A stretch of DNA of 64,000 nucleotides from positions 186,001 through 250,000 of the forward strand of contig JAPZLL010000004.1 of assembly GCA_036250225.1 (NCBI GenBank), written 5' to 3'. Positions 12,065 through 23,607 of this stretch are shown piece by piece. Every line of letters starts with the position of its first letter. Position 1 is the stretch's first letter. The position numbers and the translations under genes are program-made. The notes beneath the pieces were generated by a model. That model had not been told where the DNA came from. It did not search any database and was given only the letters and a program-made list of their open reading frames with translations. This stretch comes from Cercophora sp. LCS_1 (Eukaryota > Ascomycota > Sordariomycetes > Sordariales > Lasiosphaeriaceae).

Positions 12065-15000
12065 TTGGCGTGGTGCGTCGCCGAGTTGAGGATGGACGTC
12101 GGAGCAGAGGCTGTTTGATGGAGGGGAGGACGGGATGGAAGCGAGTGCGTAAGCGCGGGGTGGAAAGCTAGCCTCTCTGAGCGCTACCAGAAATTCCGGG
12201 GCGTCGAATGCCCAGACTTGGCCGAGATGAGATGAAAAACCAGAGCGCCAACGGTCAAATGGCAGCACACGGCCGAATGTAGCCAAATAACATGAAACGG
12301 GAAAAACGGGCAAATTAGCAAGATTAAGGGCCCCCGAGCCGTGCAATTGGTGCCATTGCACGTTGGGGAGGGTGGACCGAGGGCAGAGAGAGCTGCTTTG
12401 GCTCTCGAATTTGTGAGTCGCCGATGAGGGCTCGACGCGCGCGTCAACTTTCTCGCTTCATTTGAAGGCGTCAAGCCATCCTGAAAGCGGCTTGGACTGC
12501 TCTGCTAAATTTGGGGGTCTGCACGTGCGCAAGGTCCACGGATGAGCTGATTGGCGGCATGAGGGCGATCGTTCTTCCCGAACCCAGGTACCCCGCCGGC
12601 GTCTTGTCACCCAACCGGTACCTCTTCCGTCCCAGGTGTCGGCGCTTGCTGCCAGGTACCAGATGCACAGCGCTGCAAAGCAGATCATCTCGTTGCCGCG
12701 CCGTTGGAGATGGAAGCTGGAGGCGTTGGATCTTGGGGGTTTGGGGTCGCTCTTGCCCCATTCGCCTGCGGTCCTACGAAACACCAGGAAGGAGGGCGAC
12801 ACATGGCCGCAGAAGGTGCAAATTGCCTTCTGACAGCCGCACGCCGAAATCTTTGTCCTGTTTCAAAATCTGCGCCACTTGCCGCGCCACTTGCCGCACT
12901 ACAATCCGAGTTTTCTGGTTCAGACTTGGGCCAACTAACACTTTTCAGGGCGTCTTCTTTCTGTTTCCCACCCATTCCTCCTTCCCGTATTTTTAGTTGG
13001 TCGCGGTTCAAGCACAAGCGCAACCAAGATTCCGGAGGCTGCCATTGGACACCTGTCACGCGCAGAACCCCGAAGGACGTGCGAGTTCCGTCGTAATTCA
13101 TGCATCGCCCACGCGTACTTTGCAGCGAATGCCAGTCTCCAACTCGCATCCCAATCCCGCCCTGGCCTCCTCGGTGAGACCTCACCTTATTCACTGGGCC
13201 GTTTCGCCAAGCTGGCAGCCCAAAACCATATCCCAGGCCTGCTTCGGACGCTCCCGTCCTTCAGCGGCCCTCGAGAGCGAGGCCGCACCCGGTTGGACAG
13301 GATGGGGCGGACCTCTCGGACCGCTCGCCCCGGCCGGGTCCGAAGCGGGCTCTCCTGCTATGCCGACATCTCTCATCAGGCGACCACCCCATTCGACCGT
13401 GACTTGCACTACCGATTGTGCTCCGTCTTGGCCAGATTTTCCGTCCGCATAGGCACCGCTTGGCAATTATATCTGCCGCCGTCACGTGGAAGGACACGTT
13501 TCGATAGGGCCACCAAGCAGCATCGGAGCTTGGTTTGGACAGTGCCGGGATCAAGGTCTCTCTGTCATGGATCACTCTTGCCGTGTTTGTCGTTTTTAGA
13601 TCCGCACTGACCCGGTCCTTTTTTTAGGCCCGTTCTGAACCACGTTGTGAATTTTGCCCCGGTTCATCTTGATCAGTCTTGTCGTGGTTGAAGACCGTGG
13701 AAAACTGATGGGGAAGCGAAACGCGTCGATGTCACGCCTTCAAGTGGAGGTGGTTGGCTCGCTCTCGCTGACGGGCACACATGCAAGTCACTCCCGCAAC
13801 CCAATTATCAACTGTGCCGCTTGTGCAACTGCCAAAGGCGGGGTGCAGTCTGGGGATAATCGTTCCGGCCTCCGGGGGTACGGAAGAGGGCGCTTTCTTG
13901 GGGTTCGTGCAAAAGGTGCATCGATCATCAACATGTCACTCTCATCTTGCTCGCGTCACGCCCATCACTTTGCTAGCTAAATTTCGCGACTTTCGATATG
14001 CGTTGCTGAGCAAGCGCCCAAAGAAGTTTTCGCATCACTGAAGCCAGTGCTAGGCGTGCCCCGCGAACGCATTCACTGGTCAAGATTCTGACAGCCCGGC
14101 CACCGAGGGCAGCGCCGGCCTGAACCACCCGAAGTCAATGGTTACTCTCTTCCGGGATCGTCGATTCCCTCGCAGGGTAACCTGGGAGACAGTTTCCGAT
14201 CGATGTCTAAATGACCAGAGGGAGAAGGACGGTCCCCGGGTTTTGGGTGTTCTCCTTGTCTTGATTGCCTGCATTCAATCCTTCAGCTGTGCCATTCGTT
14301 TGGTAGGACATGATGTGGGATTCCCAGCGGCGGGACCGGACAGGACTACGGGCTCTGGCGCTCGATTCCCACCCCAGCTTGTTGCACAACATCACCGGAC
14401 GGCCAACGCGTCGCAGCAGACATTGTGTGCCGCTGTTATTGACTTAATACTTTTACAATGCGGGCTGGGGTCGCAGCTATTTATCCTTCACAACAACTCG
14501 TCCTCGGCACTGATGCTCTGCAATGAGCGTAGATTGTGGCTTGACGAGCAATCTGATGGTGCCTTCATCGGCAGATAGCCTTGGCTCGGGGAATTTACAG
14601 AGCCAAGGGGGCGCTAATCGACGCCATCGCGCAAGCCGAGCAAGCCACCAAGCCACCACACCTGGAAGCTCCCGCAGAGGCAACCCCACTGATCGCTCTG
14701 GGGTTCGATAGGCGACAATAGGCCCGATACAGCTGTGCTGCGGCGGTTCTCCCACCCTTCCTACTTCCGATCGTCCAGAGCACTCTAAGGCGCACCAATG
14801 GGCAGGCGACGGCAGCGGAATCAAGCATTCAGGCTATATGCGCAACGGCGCAAAGTTGTACCCTTTACGCCCCGAAGCTTGGCTCCACCTGCCAGAGACG
14901 AAAGCCGCACGAGGACGATCTGCACGAAGAAAGCTTGGCGCGCGCCCCCATGTCGATGACAGCGAAGATCCGCATTTGTTTCTGCGGGTGCCGAGCAGAT

Positions 15001-15740
15001 CACGGCCTTTTTGCGAGCTCCACCATACGATCAACTCCCTACGGGGCATGGCCAGTGCCGTAGACAATGCTACGTCGTTGGGCTTGTGGCGTGACAGGAT
15101 CGTGGGCCCGAATACCTGGCCCAGCGTCGCCATGGAGACTGATCCAAAACCGTTGAGATTCACCCGGGACTTGGATATTGAGATACACAATTGGCCATGA
15201 TCAGGGATGATGCCCCAGTTTACCCCTCATTCCGGCCGGGGTTGCGTCGACAGGGCACAGGGCTTCTCGGCATGATGGTGGCCGACGACTACTTACCGGC
15301 CCACAGCGGTCAGATTCTCAGGACGGCTATGATTCGCGCGGGACCTCTCTCACGACTTTAAGCTAAAGCTGGGAGAATCCAGACACACCACACCACACCT
15401 CGGTTCCATGGCCCAAAGTTTGCATGTTACCTGTCGTGAGGTGTAACGCTGCGTAAGGACGGTCCAGGCCTTGCTTCCTGTATCCCGAGACCTCGGACCT
15501 TCATAAGGGAAAGACTGCAACGGCAGCGTGGCATTTATTACCTGGGTCCTTCCCTCATCCCCGATGGGCGGCCGTCAAGACAAGCCTTCTGCCCTGTCTC
15601 AGCTCTGCGTGTTTTCCCCTCCTTCTCGCAGCCGTGTGCACGCCTCTGTCACCTCCCAGGGTTTGTATCACATACACAGGGCCGCGACGGCCTCAGCAGA
15701 CACGCCACGCCAGAGAGACAGACAACAGTAACAAGTCAAG
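10149..15740. promoter_or_regulatory. 5.6-kb gene-poor divergent region
   Basis: The stretch separates the divergent Myb-like gene and the sugar transporter. Frames of 60-240 codons occur on both strands but overlap antiparallel and carry no motif I recognise. It holds one clear microsatellite (12033..12064). It probably contains long 5' UTRs and promoters for both flanking genes. A non-coding RNA cannot be seen or excluded by eye. Confidence 0.4.
12033..12064. repeat. (GCA)n trinucleotide microsatellite
   Basis: About 10.7 perfect GCA units in 32 bp, in the non-coding region upstream of the Myb-like gene. It could encode polyGln or polyAla only in frames that show no other gene signal. Confidence 0.95.
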
Positions 15741-17640
15741 ATGGGTGGTGGAGCCAACACGGGAGCCGGCTTCTTCGATGCCGCGCTTCACAAACGCGAG
15801 GCCCTCATGGGCAAGAGCGGTCCCTCGGCCCTGATCAAGAACTTCAAGGTCTTTAGGATTGCCGCTTTTGCCTGTATTGGCGGTGTCCTTTATGGCTACA
15901 ACCAGGGCATGTTCTCAGGTGTTCTCGCGATGCCTGCGTTTGAGAGGCGTATGTCCTCACCTTAACTGAGCTCATCAATCCGTCGCTGTGTCACTGACGT
16001 TCCTGTAGACATGGGCGAGTACGTTCTGGACCAAACCAAGAAGGGTTGGCTTACGGCCATTCTCGAGCTGGGCGCCTGGATTGGAACCCTGCTCTCTGGC
16101 TTCCTTGCCGAAGTTCTGTCGCGAAAGTACGGTGTCCTCGTGGCCAGCGCCGTGTTCATGCTTGGCGTTGTCATTCAAGCAACGGCAATCACTGTCGGTC
16201 CTGATGCCATCTTGGCTGGTCGTTTCATCACGTACGTCGTCAATGGCAACCCGCGAGGTTTCTTCATGTGCTGACATGTTTCTATCCAGTGGTATGGGAG
16301 TTGGTAGCTTGGCCATGATCATCCCGATTTACAATTCCGAGGTCGCACCTCCCGAGGTTCGCGGCGCCCTGGTCGCCACACAGCAGCTTGCCATCTGCTT
16401 CGGTATCATGATCTCCTTCTGGATCGACTACGGCACCAACTTCATCGGCGGGACCACTATGGAGACCCAGGCCGACGCCGCCTGGCTCACACCAACCACC
16501 CTCCAGCTCGCCCCGGCCGTCATTCTCTTTGTCGGCATGATCTTCATGCCTTTCTCTCCGCGTTGGCTGATCCACCACGGCCGCGAAGAGGAAGCCCGCA
16601 GCGTGCTTGCCTCCCTCCGCGGTCTGCCCGAGGACCACGAGCTCGTCAACCTCGAGTTCCTCGAGATCAAGGCCCAATCCCTCTTCGAGAAGCGTTCCGT
16701 AGCCGAGCTCTTCCCCGAACTCCGCGAGCCAACAGCCTGGAATATCTTTAAGCTCCAATTTGTCTCCATCAAGAAGCTCTTCCAAACCAAGTCCATGTTC
16801 AAGCGTGTCGTTGTCGCCACCGTCACCATGTTCTTCCAGCAATGGACCGGCATCAATGCAGTCCTCTACTACGCGCCCTCCATCTTCAAGCAGCTCGGTC
16901 TCACCGCCACGACCACCTCGCTTCTTGCCACCGGCGTCGTTGGTATCGTCATGTTCATCGCGACCATCCCCTCTGTCCTCTGGATCGACCGCGTCGGACG
17001 CAAGCCCGTGCTCACCATTGGTGCTATCGGCATGGCGACATGCCACATTATCATTGCCGTTATCGTTGCCAAGAATATTGACAATTGGGGTGAACATCCC
17101 GCCGCCGGTTGGGCCGCCGTCTGCATGGTCTGGCTCTTCGTCGTGCATTTTGGCTACTCGTGGGGTCCTTGCGCGTGGATTATCGTCGCTGAGATCTGGC
17201 CCCTTAGCACACGTCCGTATGGTGTTGCGTTGGGAGCCAGCAGTAACTGGATGAATAACTTTATCGTCGGTCAAGTGACGCCTGACATGCTCGAGGGGAT
17301 TACGTATGGCACGTATATCCTGTTTGGACTGTTGACGTATCTCGGTGCTGCGTTTATTTGGTTCTTTGTCCCTGAGACGAAGAGGTTGACGCTTGAGGAG
17401 ATGGTGAGTTCCTCTCTCTGTGATTATACGAAATGGAGATATGTGCTGACATATGTGGGATAGGATATCATTTTCGGATCCGAGGGCACGGCGCAGGCTG
17501 ACTTTGAGAGGATGGAGGAGATCAATAACGAGATCGGCCTAGCGCAGATTCTGAGGGGGACGGATAGTGGGCATGCGAGTGATAAGGGGGCGGGTGTGGA
17601 GGAGAAGGATAAGGTTCAGGAGAGTACGGCGCATGTTTGA
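15741..17640 (+). CDS. MFS sugar transporter (SP family)
   Basis: Four exons, 15741..15948, 16009..16231, 16290..17403 and 17464..17640, give 573 residues. The introns (60, 58 and 60 bp) have donors GTATGT, GTACGT and GTGAGT. The product is a plasma-membrane proton-linked monosaccharide carrier of the major facilitator superfamily. Family marks in order are GGVLYGYNQGMFSGVL (helix 1), LSRKYG, GMGVGSLAMIIPIYNSEVAP, a PESPR-type site here reading PFSPRWLIHH, FFQQWTGINAVLYYAPSIF, DRVGRKPVLTIG, and VPETKRLTLEEMD with the end of helix 12 spliced across intron 3. Substrate (glucose, xylose, quinate and so on) cannot be read from sequence. Both termini are cytosolic and the tail is Glu/Lys-rich. Confidence 0.92.
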
Positions 17641-18337
17641 GAGGAACATTGGGAGGGCGAGGGCCAGGGTGGAGAAGGCGTGGAAAGGGGGTGAAAGCAA
17701 CGGATTGGAGAAGAGGGGTGGGAAACAAGGGGGTAGCAAAGGGGCGAGAAATATGGGAGGAAAGTGGATAATGTGGAATGAGAATGTTTGATACCAATTT
17801 ATTAGTGCGCCATGAAATGCTTTGGGCTCTCAAGATGTGAAGTTCGACGGTTCGTCGTCCAAGGGTGCGGTTGCTTTGCTCGTATCATGGTGCCGTTGCT
17901 CGGTAGGTAGGCACTCCATGGCGTGTGACAGTCTTCAATGCTAGGAAGCTAGATTTCGGTAACCATTGGGTTTTAGACTTGAGTGAGAGCCAGGGTTGGG
18001 TTCTGGGGATCCCGATAGGCGTAGCAATCGCCCTCCCGAGCCCGTGACACGTTCCTTCGGCCCGGGATGTCCGGATAGTCTAGACAGCACTGGGGGCCGA
18101 GAGCCAAGCAGCATTGAATCTGCTCAACTTTCGCAGCGGCAGGAGCACCAAAAAATGTGGAAAGAAGAAAAACAAGAACAACGAATGGGGCGGAAGGTCA
18201 CTTGGGATTAGTCCTTTTGGGGAGGGATCGAAGAGGGAGAAAGAGAAAGGCAGTAAGTAGTCCTGCGTGGGTCACCCACTCTACAGGTTTATAAGCAAGT
18301 AAACTGGACTGCACTTCCATCAAGCACACCGTTAGCG

Positions 18338-18432
18338 AGTCCACTTGGACCCCGATAGTCCACTTGGAAGACTCTTACTTTGAAAGGTGAACAGCTTGTG
18401 TTCGATTCCCCTCCTTTTAGTTTTTTTTTTTT
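18338..18432 (+). repeat. tRNA-like relic with 12-bp direct repeat and T12 tract
   Basis: AGTCCACTTGGA occurs twice (18338..18349 and 18357..18368). The second copy begins a perfect 4-bp D-arm-like stem (AGTC/GACT) that resembles a Pol III A box. About 30 bases on, GTGTTCGATTCCC (18398..18410) resembles a B box, and a run of 12 T follows at 18421..18432, like a Pol III terminator. The acceptor and T stems do not pair, so this is not a working tRNA. A tRNA-derived SINE fragment or chance are both possible. Confidence 0.3.
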
Positions 18433-19819
18433 ATTACGGTAAATCTATCATCCCATCCCATCGTTGGGGCAGCTGATGGGAAGGAATTAGATGGATATAT
18501 CATTGAAGTGTCACCGGGGCGTTGATATGAATCCGTTTGTAAACTGTTGGAGCAGGTTTGTCACTATCATGCGTCCAAGTCCCAAGCTCTCATCACCACC
18601 CATGAGGTATCACTTGCTTCCTTTTGCTGATCCGACTTCAACTTTCAGGCTCTTGCTGCCCTTCTTCTCCCGGTGCTTGCGTTTCCCGATAGCCGCTTGT
18701 TCGTTGTCATGTCGAAGGTTAGCTTGAAAAGAGAATCCCACCCAAGGATCGTCCTCTGCTAGCTGTGAAAGCCATTGATCCAAGGGATTATACGATGCTG
18801 ATGATGTCGGATCAGAGGCAACTCGACTCGAGGGAAATGATCTCGAAATTTGGGGCTGACAACTATACCTTGGGCTTCGCGCTCTCCCACATCCTTCATG
18901 ACGAAATGAGTTTTACGACCCATTGGTACAAAATTTCGGAGGGAACCGCGATCACTGTAGGTGGTTGTGGGCTGGTTTCGGGTTTGCCTGGGTGTGTCTG
19001 GTGTTTTCTCTAATCTGAACAGACGTTGTTGAGATTTTACGGGTTATTTATGCCCCTCAATGACAACCCGATACAGTAAACAAGGCTATGTTCCCCTCTC
19101 ACGATGATGTTTTCTTGCCTCTCGCCCCTCTTGCCTAAAACATACCGCGCCCGTGTGAGGTTCGTCGGGGCAGAGGGCCATTTTCCTCATTGGTGCCCCT
19201 GAGTGTGGAGAAGACCATGTTGTGTTATGTCCAATTGTAAAACTGGCCCTCTTGCGAGGTTTGGGACCAGACCACAACACAGACGTTGGAAAATGCAAGA
19301 GATTTAGCGAAATATGGGGCTCTGTTGTACTCCAGGGACATTTTCCTAGCCAATAGGTAGGCATTCACCTGCAACCCAAAAGAGTAAGTGCTTTGCAGGT
19401 AAATGCGTTCCCCATAAAAGGAAACAGCGCTTTGAATCTCAGACCCCAAGCTTGAACGGTAAACGGGCGGCCCGAAGTCACTCCTCAACAAATGCACGGT
19501 GCATAGTATGTATAGTCTTTGTTAGGAAGGAACACTTGGCTTTGTGCTTGGGCTTTGGTTCTTGGCGGGTTTGCGAAAAACTCCTGGAGGTATCTGTGCC
19601 CAGATGCATCTGCTCCTGGAAGGCGCATAGGGGCACTTCAGCCACCCCGTTTGCGTGCCCAACCAATCAAAAAACTGGCCCAAGAAGTCAGGCCCTTCGA
19701 ACTGAACCCCGCAAGCCCCGACCTGTCTTGCCGCCCCCCTTATTTTTCTTCAAGACTCTCCAAATCAGTTGCTTCACAATTCTTGAAAGGCACTTAAAAA
19801 CCTACCACTTACGAGCGAT

Positions 19820-20239
19820 CTACTTCTGTCGTTGCGGGCACAATGATCGAGAAGACAAGCACCGAGCACATCTCCGCATCTGCAAAACGCCAGGAAGACA
19901 ACCCATATATTTGCAGCTGTAGCTTTGCCAGTCTTGTAAACGATAATCCGTGTCCCCATGCCAGCATATTCCCAGTCGCTTGATACTTCTCAGGCGATGT
20001 CGTTTGACTTTTCCTGGAATGCTGTCGTCGAGGACGTAGTGCCGGGCTTCGAGGTCGGGTTCTTCGGCATCCCTGTTGCTGGAGGTACGCGTCGCTTTGT
20101 AGACGCGACAGTGAGGTTCGTCTCTCAAGGACGACCCAAGCGCAAATCCGCTGCCCTCAATAAGAGTCTCAAGAGCCTGGGTTATCGCCTCGGGGCTCGG
20201 GATGAAGTCAAGATTACCGCCGATGTCTAGCTCCGTCAT
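19820..20239 (-). CDS. hypothetical open frame, doubtful
   Basis: A 139-codon frame starting MTELDIGGNLDF. It overlaps a 90-codon plus-strand frame at 19958..20230, antiparallel to it. I recognise neither, and codon use does not clearly favour one. The first 100 codons are more protein-like than the Cys/Arg-rich end, which may be read-through into non-coding DNA. It is listed only so that the stretch is described. Confidence 0.2.
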   Translation of the reverse strand: MTELDIGGNLDFIPSPEAITQALETLIEGSGFALGSSLRDEPHCRVYKATRTSSNRDAEEPDLEARHYVLDDSIPGKVKRHRLRSIKRLGICWHGDTDYRLQDWQSYSCKYMGCLPGVLQMRRCARCLSSRSLCPQRQK

Positions 20240-20604
20240 TGTACAGGCTCGTCTTCTTGTAGGGTAGAAAATCTCCCGGCGACTTTTTTTTTAGAGATTT
20301 CGTGTAGGGTGATACAATGAAATAAATAGATTCTCTAGGCTAGCTTGTCGATGAGCTTGGGGTTCACCTGCCAGCACTTCTCCTCTTGTGCGCCAATGAA
20401 AGCCCGTAATGACCAGGCAACAATGCAAGTACCTGCACCTTTTCTCTAACACGGGATGTAGCCCCCACTCCACGCGCGAGTAATTTTTTTCACAGGCCAA
20501 TTTCCTCATTGGCTCAATCACAAAAAGATACCAAAATCTGTCAAGCTTCGGGTCACTGCACAAAGCTCCCATCACCCAAAAATGTCCCAGTCCAACATTT
20601 CCCC

Positions 20605-21567
20605 CTACATCTCTACCCTGACAACCTGCCCAACCATACTAACAACCCAAACCGCCCCGCCTCCCTCCTCCAACCCAACCCCCGTCGGCGCAGTCAACAC
20701 CCCATCCCCCACAACAAGCTCCTGCGCTCCATCCGTCCCAACCTTAATCAAAGACCCCGGGCGCGCCGTAACATACGCCTCCCCATCACTCCCAAAATCA
20801 AAATCATCCCAAAGGTGTTCCCCATCCTCAAACCCCGGCAGCACCGCAATCACCTCCGGCTCATCACCCAGGGGGAACCCATCTCCATCAATCAAGACCC
20901 GTGAAAACGTCCCGAGTCGAGAATTCGTAAAATAGAGATATCCATCATGAACCAACACGCCATTCACACCGATCAGGAGTCCCTCCGTTGCGTTTCCGTA
21001 TCCCAACGCGGGACTTTCAAACGCTACTATGACGTCGTTTGTATGGGTGTCGATGCGAAGGATATGACCCGCTACTGAATCCGCTCCGAGAATAACGTGC
21101 GGATGGCCAGGGAGGGTGGTTAGGCCGTTGAGCTAGTCCACTCGTGGGACGGGGATGGTTTTAATCAGGGCTGGTGGCGAGGAAGAGCACGGCGAGACGA
21201 TGTGGACTTGGAAACTGCCGGCGTTGTAGTGGTGCGGTTGCGAGGAGGCGTTGCCGCTTACGATTGCGTAGAGGTCGTTGTTGACCGGGGTGATACCGAA
21301 GAGGGAGGTTCCGCCGGGGATTGTGACGATGGGGCTTGGCGTAGGGGGGGTGGCGAGGGGATCGACGGTGTAGACGGTTGTGGAGTTGAGGGCGCCGATG
21401 AGGAGGTGGCCGTTGGGGAGGATTTTGTGGTTTTCGAGGTGGGTGTTGCCGGGGAAGCGGAGGAGCTCTGCTACTTCATACCTGGGCGAGGGCTGACGGG
21501 TTGTTAGGGGGCCCGCGAAGGATAGGGAGAGCCCGGTGGTGAGGACTGGCAGGAGTTGGAGGCGCAT
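20605..21567 (-). pseudogene. secreted SMP-30/gluconolactonase-like beta-propeller with one in-frame TAG
   Basis: One frame from the Met at 21567 to a stop at 20605 would encode 320 residues but is interrupted by TAG at 21135..21133, after codon 144. The protein begins with a signal peptide (MRLQLLPVLTTGLSLSFAGP) and then shows repeated propeller strands: LPNGHLLIGALNSTTVY, GTSLFGITPVNNDLYAIVSG, LTTLPGHPHVILGADSVAGH, GVLVHDGYLYFTNS and GAVWVVSMVGQVVRVEM. This is the six-bladed SMP-30/TolB-like fold of many secreted fungal proteins, often annotated as gluconolactonase-like. Similarity runs on in the same frame across the stop, and no intron of plausible size removes it. It is a recent nonsense allele, a readthrough case or a sequencing error. 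Nothing else in the frame is damaged. Confidence 0.75.
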
Positions 21568-22176
21568 TTTGGAGGATGAGTCACTTTACGGATTTCTGAT
21601 TCCTACAAGCCCATTGGGGAGAGCTAAAGCGTCGATATAGTTTTTGTGGAAGTGTGAAAAGTCTACCCCTTGTAGAGTTGTTGGTTCCTTCAATGTAACG
21701 GTGGTTCCTCTTATGGAAGAATACGCTGGGTATGCGCCGGTAAGCAGCTTCCGCGTCGTCCGTAGATGCATTTACAAGGCAATTTGTTCCCGAGCGGGGG
21801 GGGTCTGCCCTGCTTTTCAAGCCAACTGCAGTGGCATGACAAAGCAGCCCGCGTACTCGGCAAACGTATCCCCCAAACATCAAGATCCACTGTGATTCTG
21901 ACGAGTCACGGTTGAACGTAATGGCGGAACTAGATTATCCCTCGACAATCACTGAGTATCAAGCAATTGCACTCATCCGTTGTAAGAAGCTGATCGATAC
22001 AGGTAGATAACAACAACAACAACAATCCTATTTCAAGCAACAATTTCACGGGTATCATCGTTTCTCCCTAGGTGTCCTTCTCAGCCCCAAAATATACAGA
22101 GCCGAGAGAGACATGCAAATTTCCCATCACCGTCATCATTATCGTCATCATCATCAATCCGGGCCCGATGCGCAAC
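21568..22176. other. intergenic, tandem minus-strand genes
   Basis: About 600 bp between the propeller gene start and the ankyrin gene end. It holds an (AAC)n tract of about 17 bp at 22009..22025 and no gene I can support. Confidence 0.45.
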
Positions 22177-23607
22177 TCAGTGTCCAAAGTCCCAATCATT
22201 CTCCATGTTTCTTCTCCTCTGAGCCCTCGATTGGTCCTGAAGAATCTCACAGCCCCTCTTCCAAACAGCGTATTCCGGGGTGTAGATCATCGTCTCAAAC
22301 GGTCTTTGGGATGAAGACCCAGCCCGTCGATGTCGCAGGACTCGTTGCGCCGCCTCGACTTCATTCTCTCCGTATGCCGCCGCCAACCTGGCAGCCGTTG
22401 GATCCAGGTGAAGTCCACCGTTCAGCGAGTTCCGACGAAGCTGAGGATAAGCCGAGGCGGGCTCCGATCCGGACTTAGAACCCGGGTGGAGGACGTAAAC
22501 CATCTCCTCGGGCCGAAGTTGACTGTTTGGATTGGCATCAGACATCGACGTCGAGTGTTGAGACAATGGGACAGAAGTAGACGCAGAAGTAGACGCAGGC
22601 CGTACTGCCATTGTTATTCCTGGCGTCGTAGAGGCATGCTGCTCATCACGAGGCCTGTTCTCCCTGGTCATCTCCCTTTCAAAGTCGAACTCGTCCGGCT
22701 CAGCAGTCGATCCTGTCTCCAAAACCCGCTTCAACAGCGCCGAGATCAACACGTAGCTTCCCAACAGCTCCTTCTTCTTTTCATCCCGTCCGAACTTATT
22801 CCACAACTCCTCACTGATCGTCCCTGGATCCGCCCCACAATCCAACAACATCCGCACCGTCTCTTCCCTCCCATACCGCGCCGCCATATGCAGCGGCGTA
22901 CGTCCCAAATTATCCGTGATATTCACGCCCATGCTGTAAAACAACACAAAGGTCCTCGCGATGGCCGTTTCTCCCGCTTCAGCCGCAATATGAAGGGGCG
23001 TGCACCCGTTGATATCCCTTGACAGCAGCAACTCCGAGGGCTCGCCCCCGGAATCCCGAAGTCGTTGGAGGAAGGTCAAGACGAACCACGGCTTTGGTCC
23101 ACGCAGTGCTTCATGCGTAGGTGTAGTGACTTGGACCGCGCGGTGGAGGTTGCCATGGACCTCGACGCCGAGATCAAAGAGGGCGGCGAGGAGAACTTCA
23201 TTACCCAGGAGGGCAGCCCTGTTTAGGGCATCGACGAAGCATACAGGTTGTTCGCCCCAGATGCGACGCCATGGGTGACGGGTGAAGATTTCTTTGAGGA
23301 GGGTACGTTGTTCTGACAGGGTGTAGAGTGGGGTTTTGGGAGTTCCATCGAGCTGAGGGGGTTGCGGCTGTCGTTGTGAGGTAGTTGCTGGAGGTTGGTA
23401 CTCTGGGGGAGGGGCATTTGGAGGAGGTGGCAGTGGATTTGTAGACGAGGGCGCAGAACTCGCATCTTCAGGTACTTCTGAGTAAGGAGGCAGGGATTCG
23501 ACATCAGGAGGAGGGACGAAAGTGAAGTTGGGAGTTGTCGGAAGAACGGGCTCGTTGGCCCTTGACCGGCGCCGAAACCAGCGGGTTGCATTCCCGGACA
23601 GAGGCAT
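22177..23607 (-). CDS. ankyrin-repeat protein with PPxY motifs
   Basis: Single exon of 476 residues. A disordered proline-rich N-terminus (about residues 20-95) contains LPPY (39-42) and PPPEY (66-70); the second is a PPxY motif of the kind bound by WW domains of Rsp5/NEDD4-type ubiquitin ligases. Residues about 90-290 form a helical ankyrin region with two canonical repeats, NGCTPLHIAAEAGETAIA and LGRTPLHMAARYGREETV. The C-terminal part (about 300-476) is Ser/Thr-rich and ends in an Arg-rich helix. No catalytic domain, signal peptide or membrane span is visible. A protein-protein adaptor role is inference. The frame is uninterrupted. Confidence 0.85.
   Translation of the reverse strand: MPLSGNATRWFRRRSRANEPVLPTTPNFTFVPPPDVESLPPYSEVPEDASSAPSSTNPLPPPPNAPPPEYQPPATTSQRQPQPPQLDGTPKTPLYTLSEQRTLLKEIFTRHPWRRIWGEQPVCFVDALNRAALLGNEVLLAALFDLGVEVHGNLHRAVQVTTPTHEALRGPKPWFVLTFLQRLRDSGGEPSELLLSRDINGCTPLHIAAEAGETAIARTFVLFYSMGVNITDNLGRTPLHMAARYGREETVRMLLDCGADPGTISEELWNKFGRDEKKKELLGSYVLISALLKRVLETGSTAEPDEFDFEREMTRENRPRDEQHASTTPGITMAVRPASTSASTSVPLSQHSTSMSDANPNSQLRPEEMVYVLHPGSKSGSEPASAYPQLRRNSLNGGLHLDPTAARLAAAYGENEVEAAQRVLRHRRAGSSSQRPFETMIYTPEYAVWKRGCEILQDQSRAQRRRNMENDWDFGH

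Larger units (their letters stand above)
17641..20604. other. gene-poor intergenic region
   Basis: About 3 kb between the transporter and the propeller gene. It carries a tRNA-like relic with a direct repeat and T12 tract (18338-18432) and a pair of antiparallel frames at 19.8-20.2 kb. Two similar 18-mers, GGCCATTTTCCTCATTGG near 19177 and GGCCAATTTCCTCATTGG near 20497, suggest short dispersed repeats. No gene can be supported firmly. Confidence 0.4.

Noticed and set aside
16282..17274. 330-codon minus-strand frame
   Set aside because: Antisense shadow of the sugar transporter; Asp/Gly/His-rich and unlike a protein.
19452..19922. 156-codon plus-strand frame
   Set aside because: Arg/Cys-rich, no motif, overlaps other frames; not supportable as a gene.
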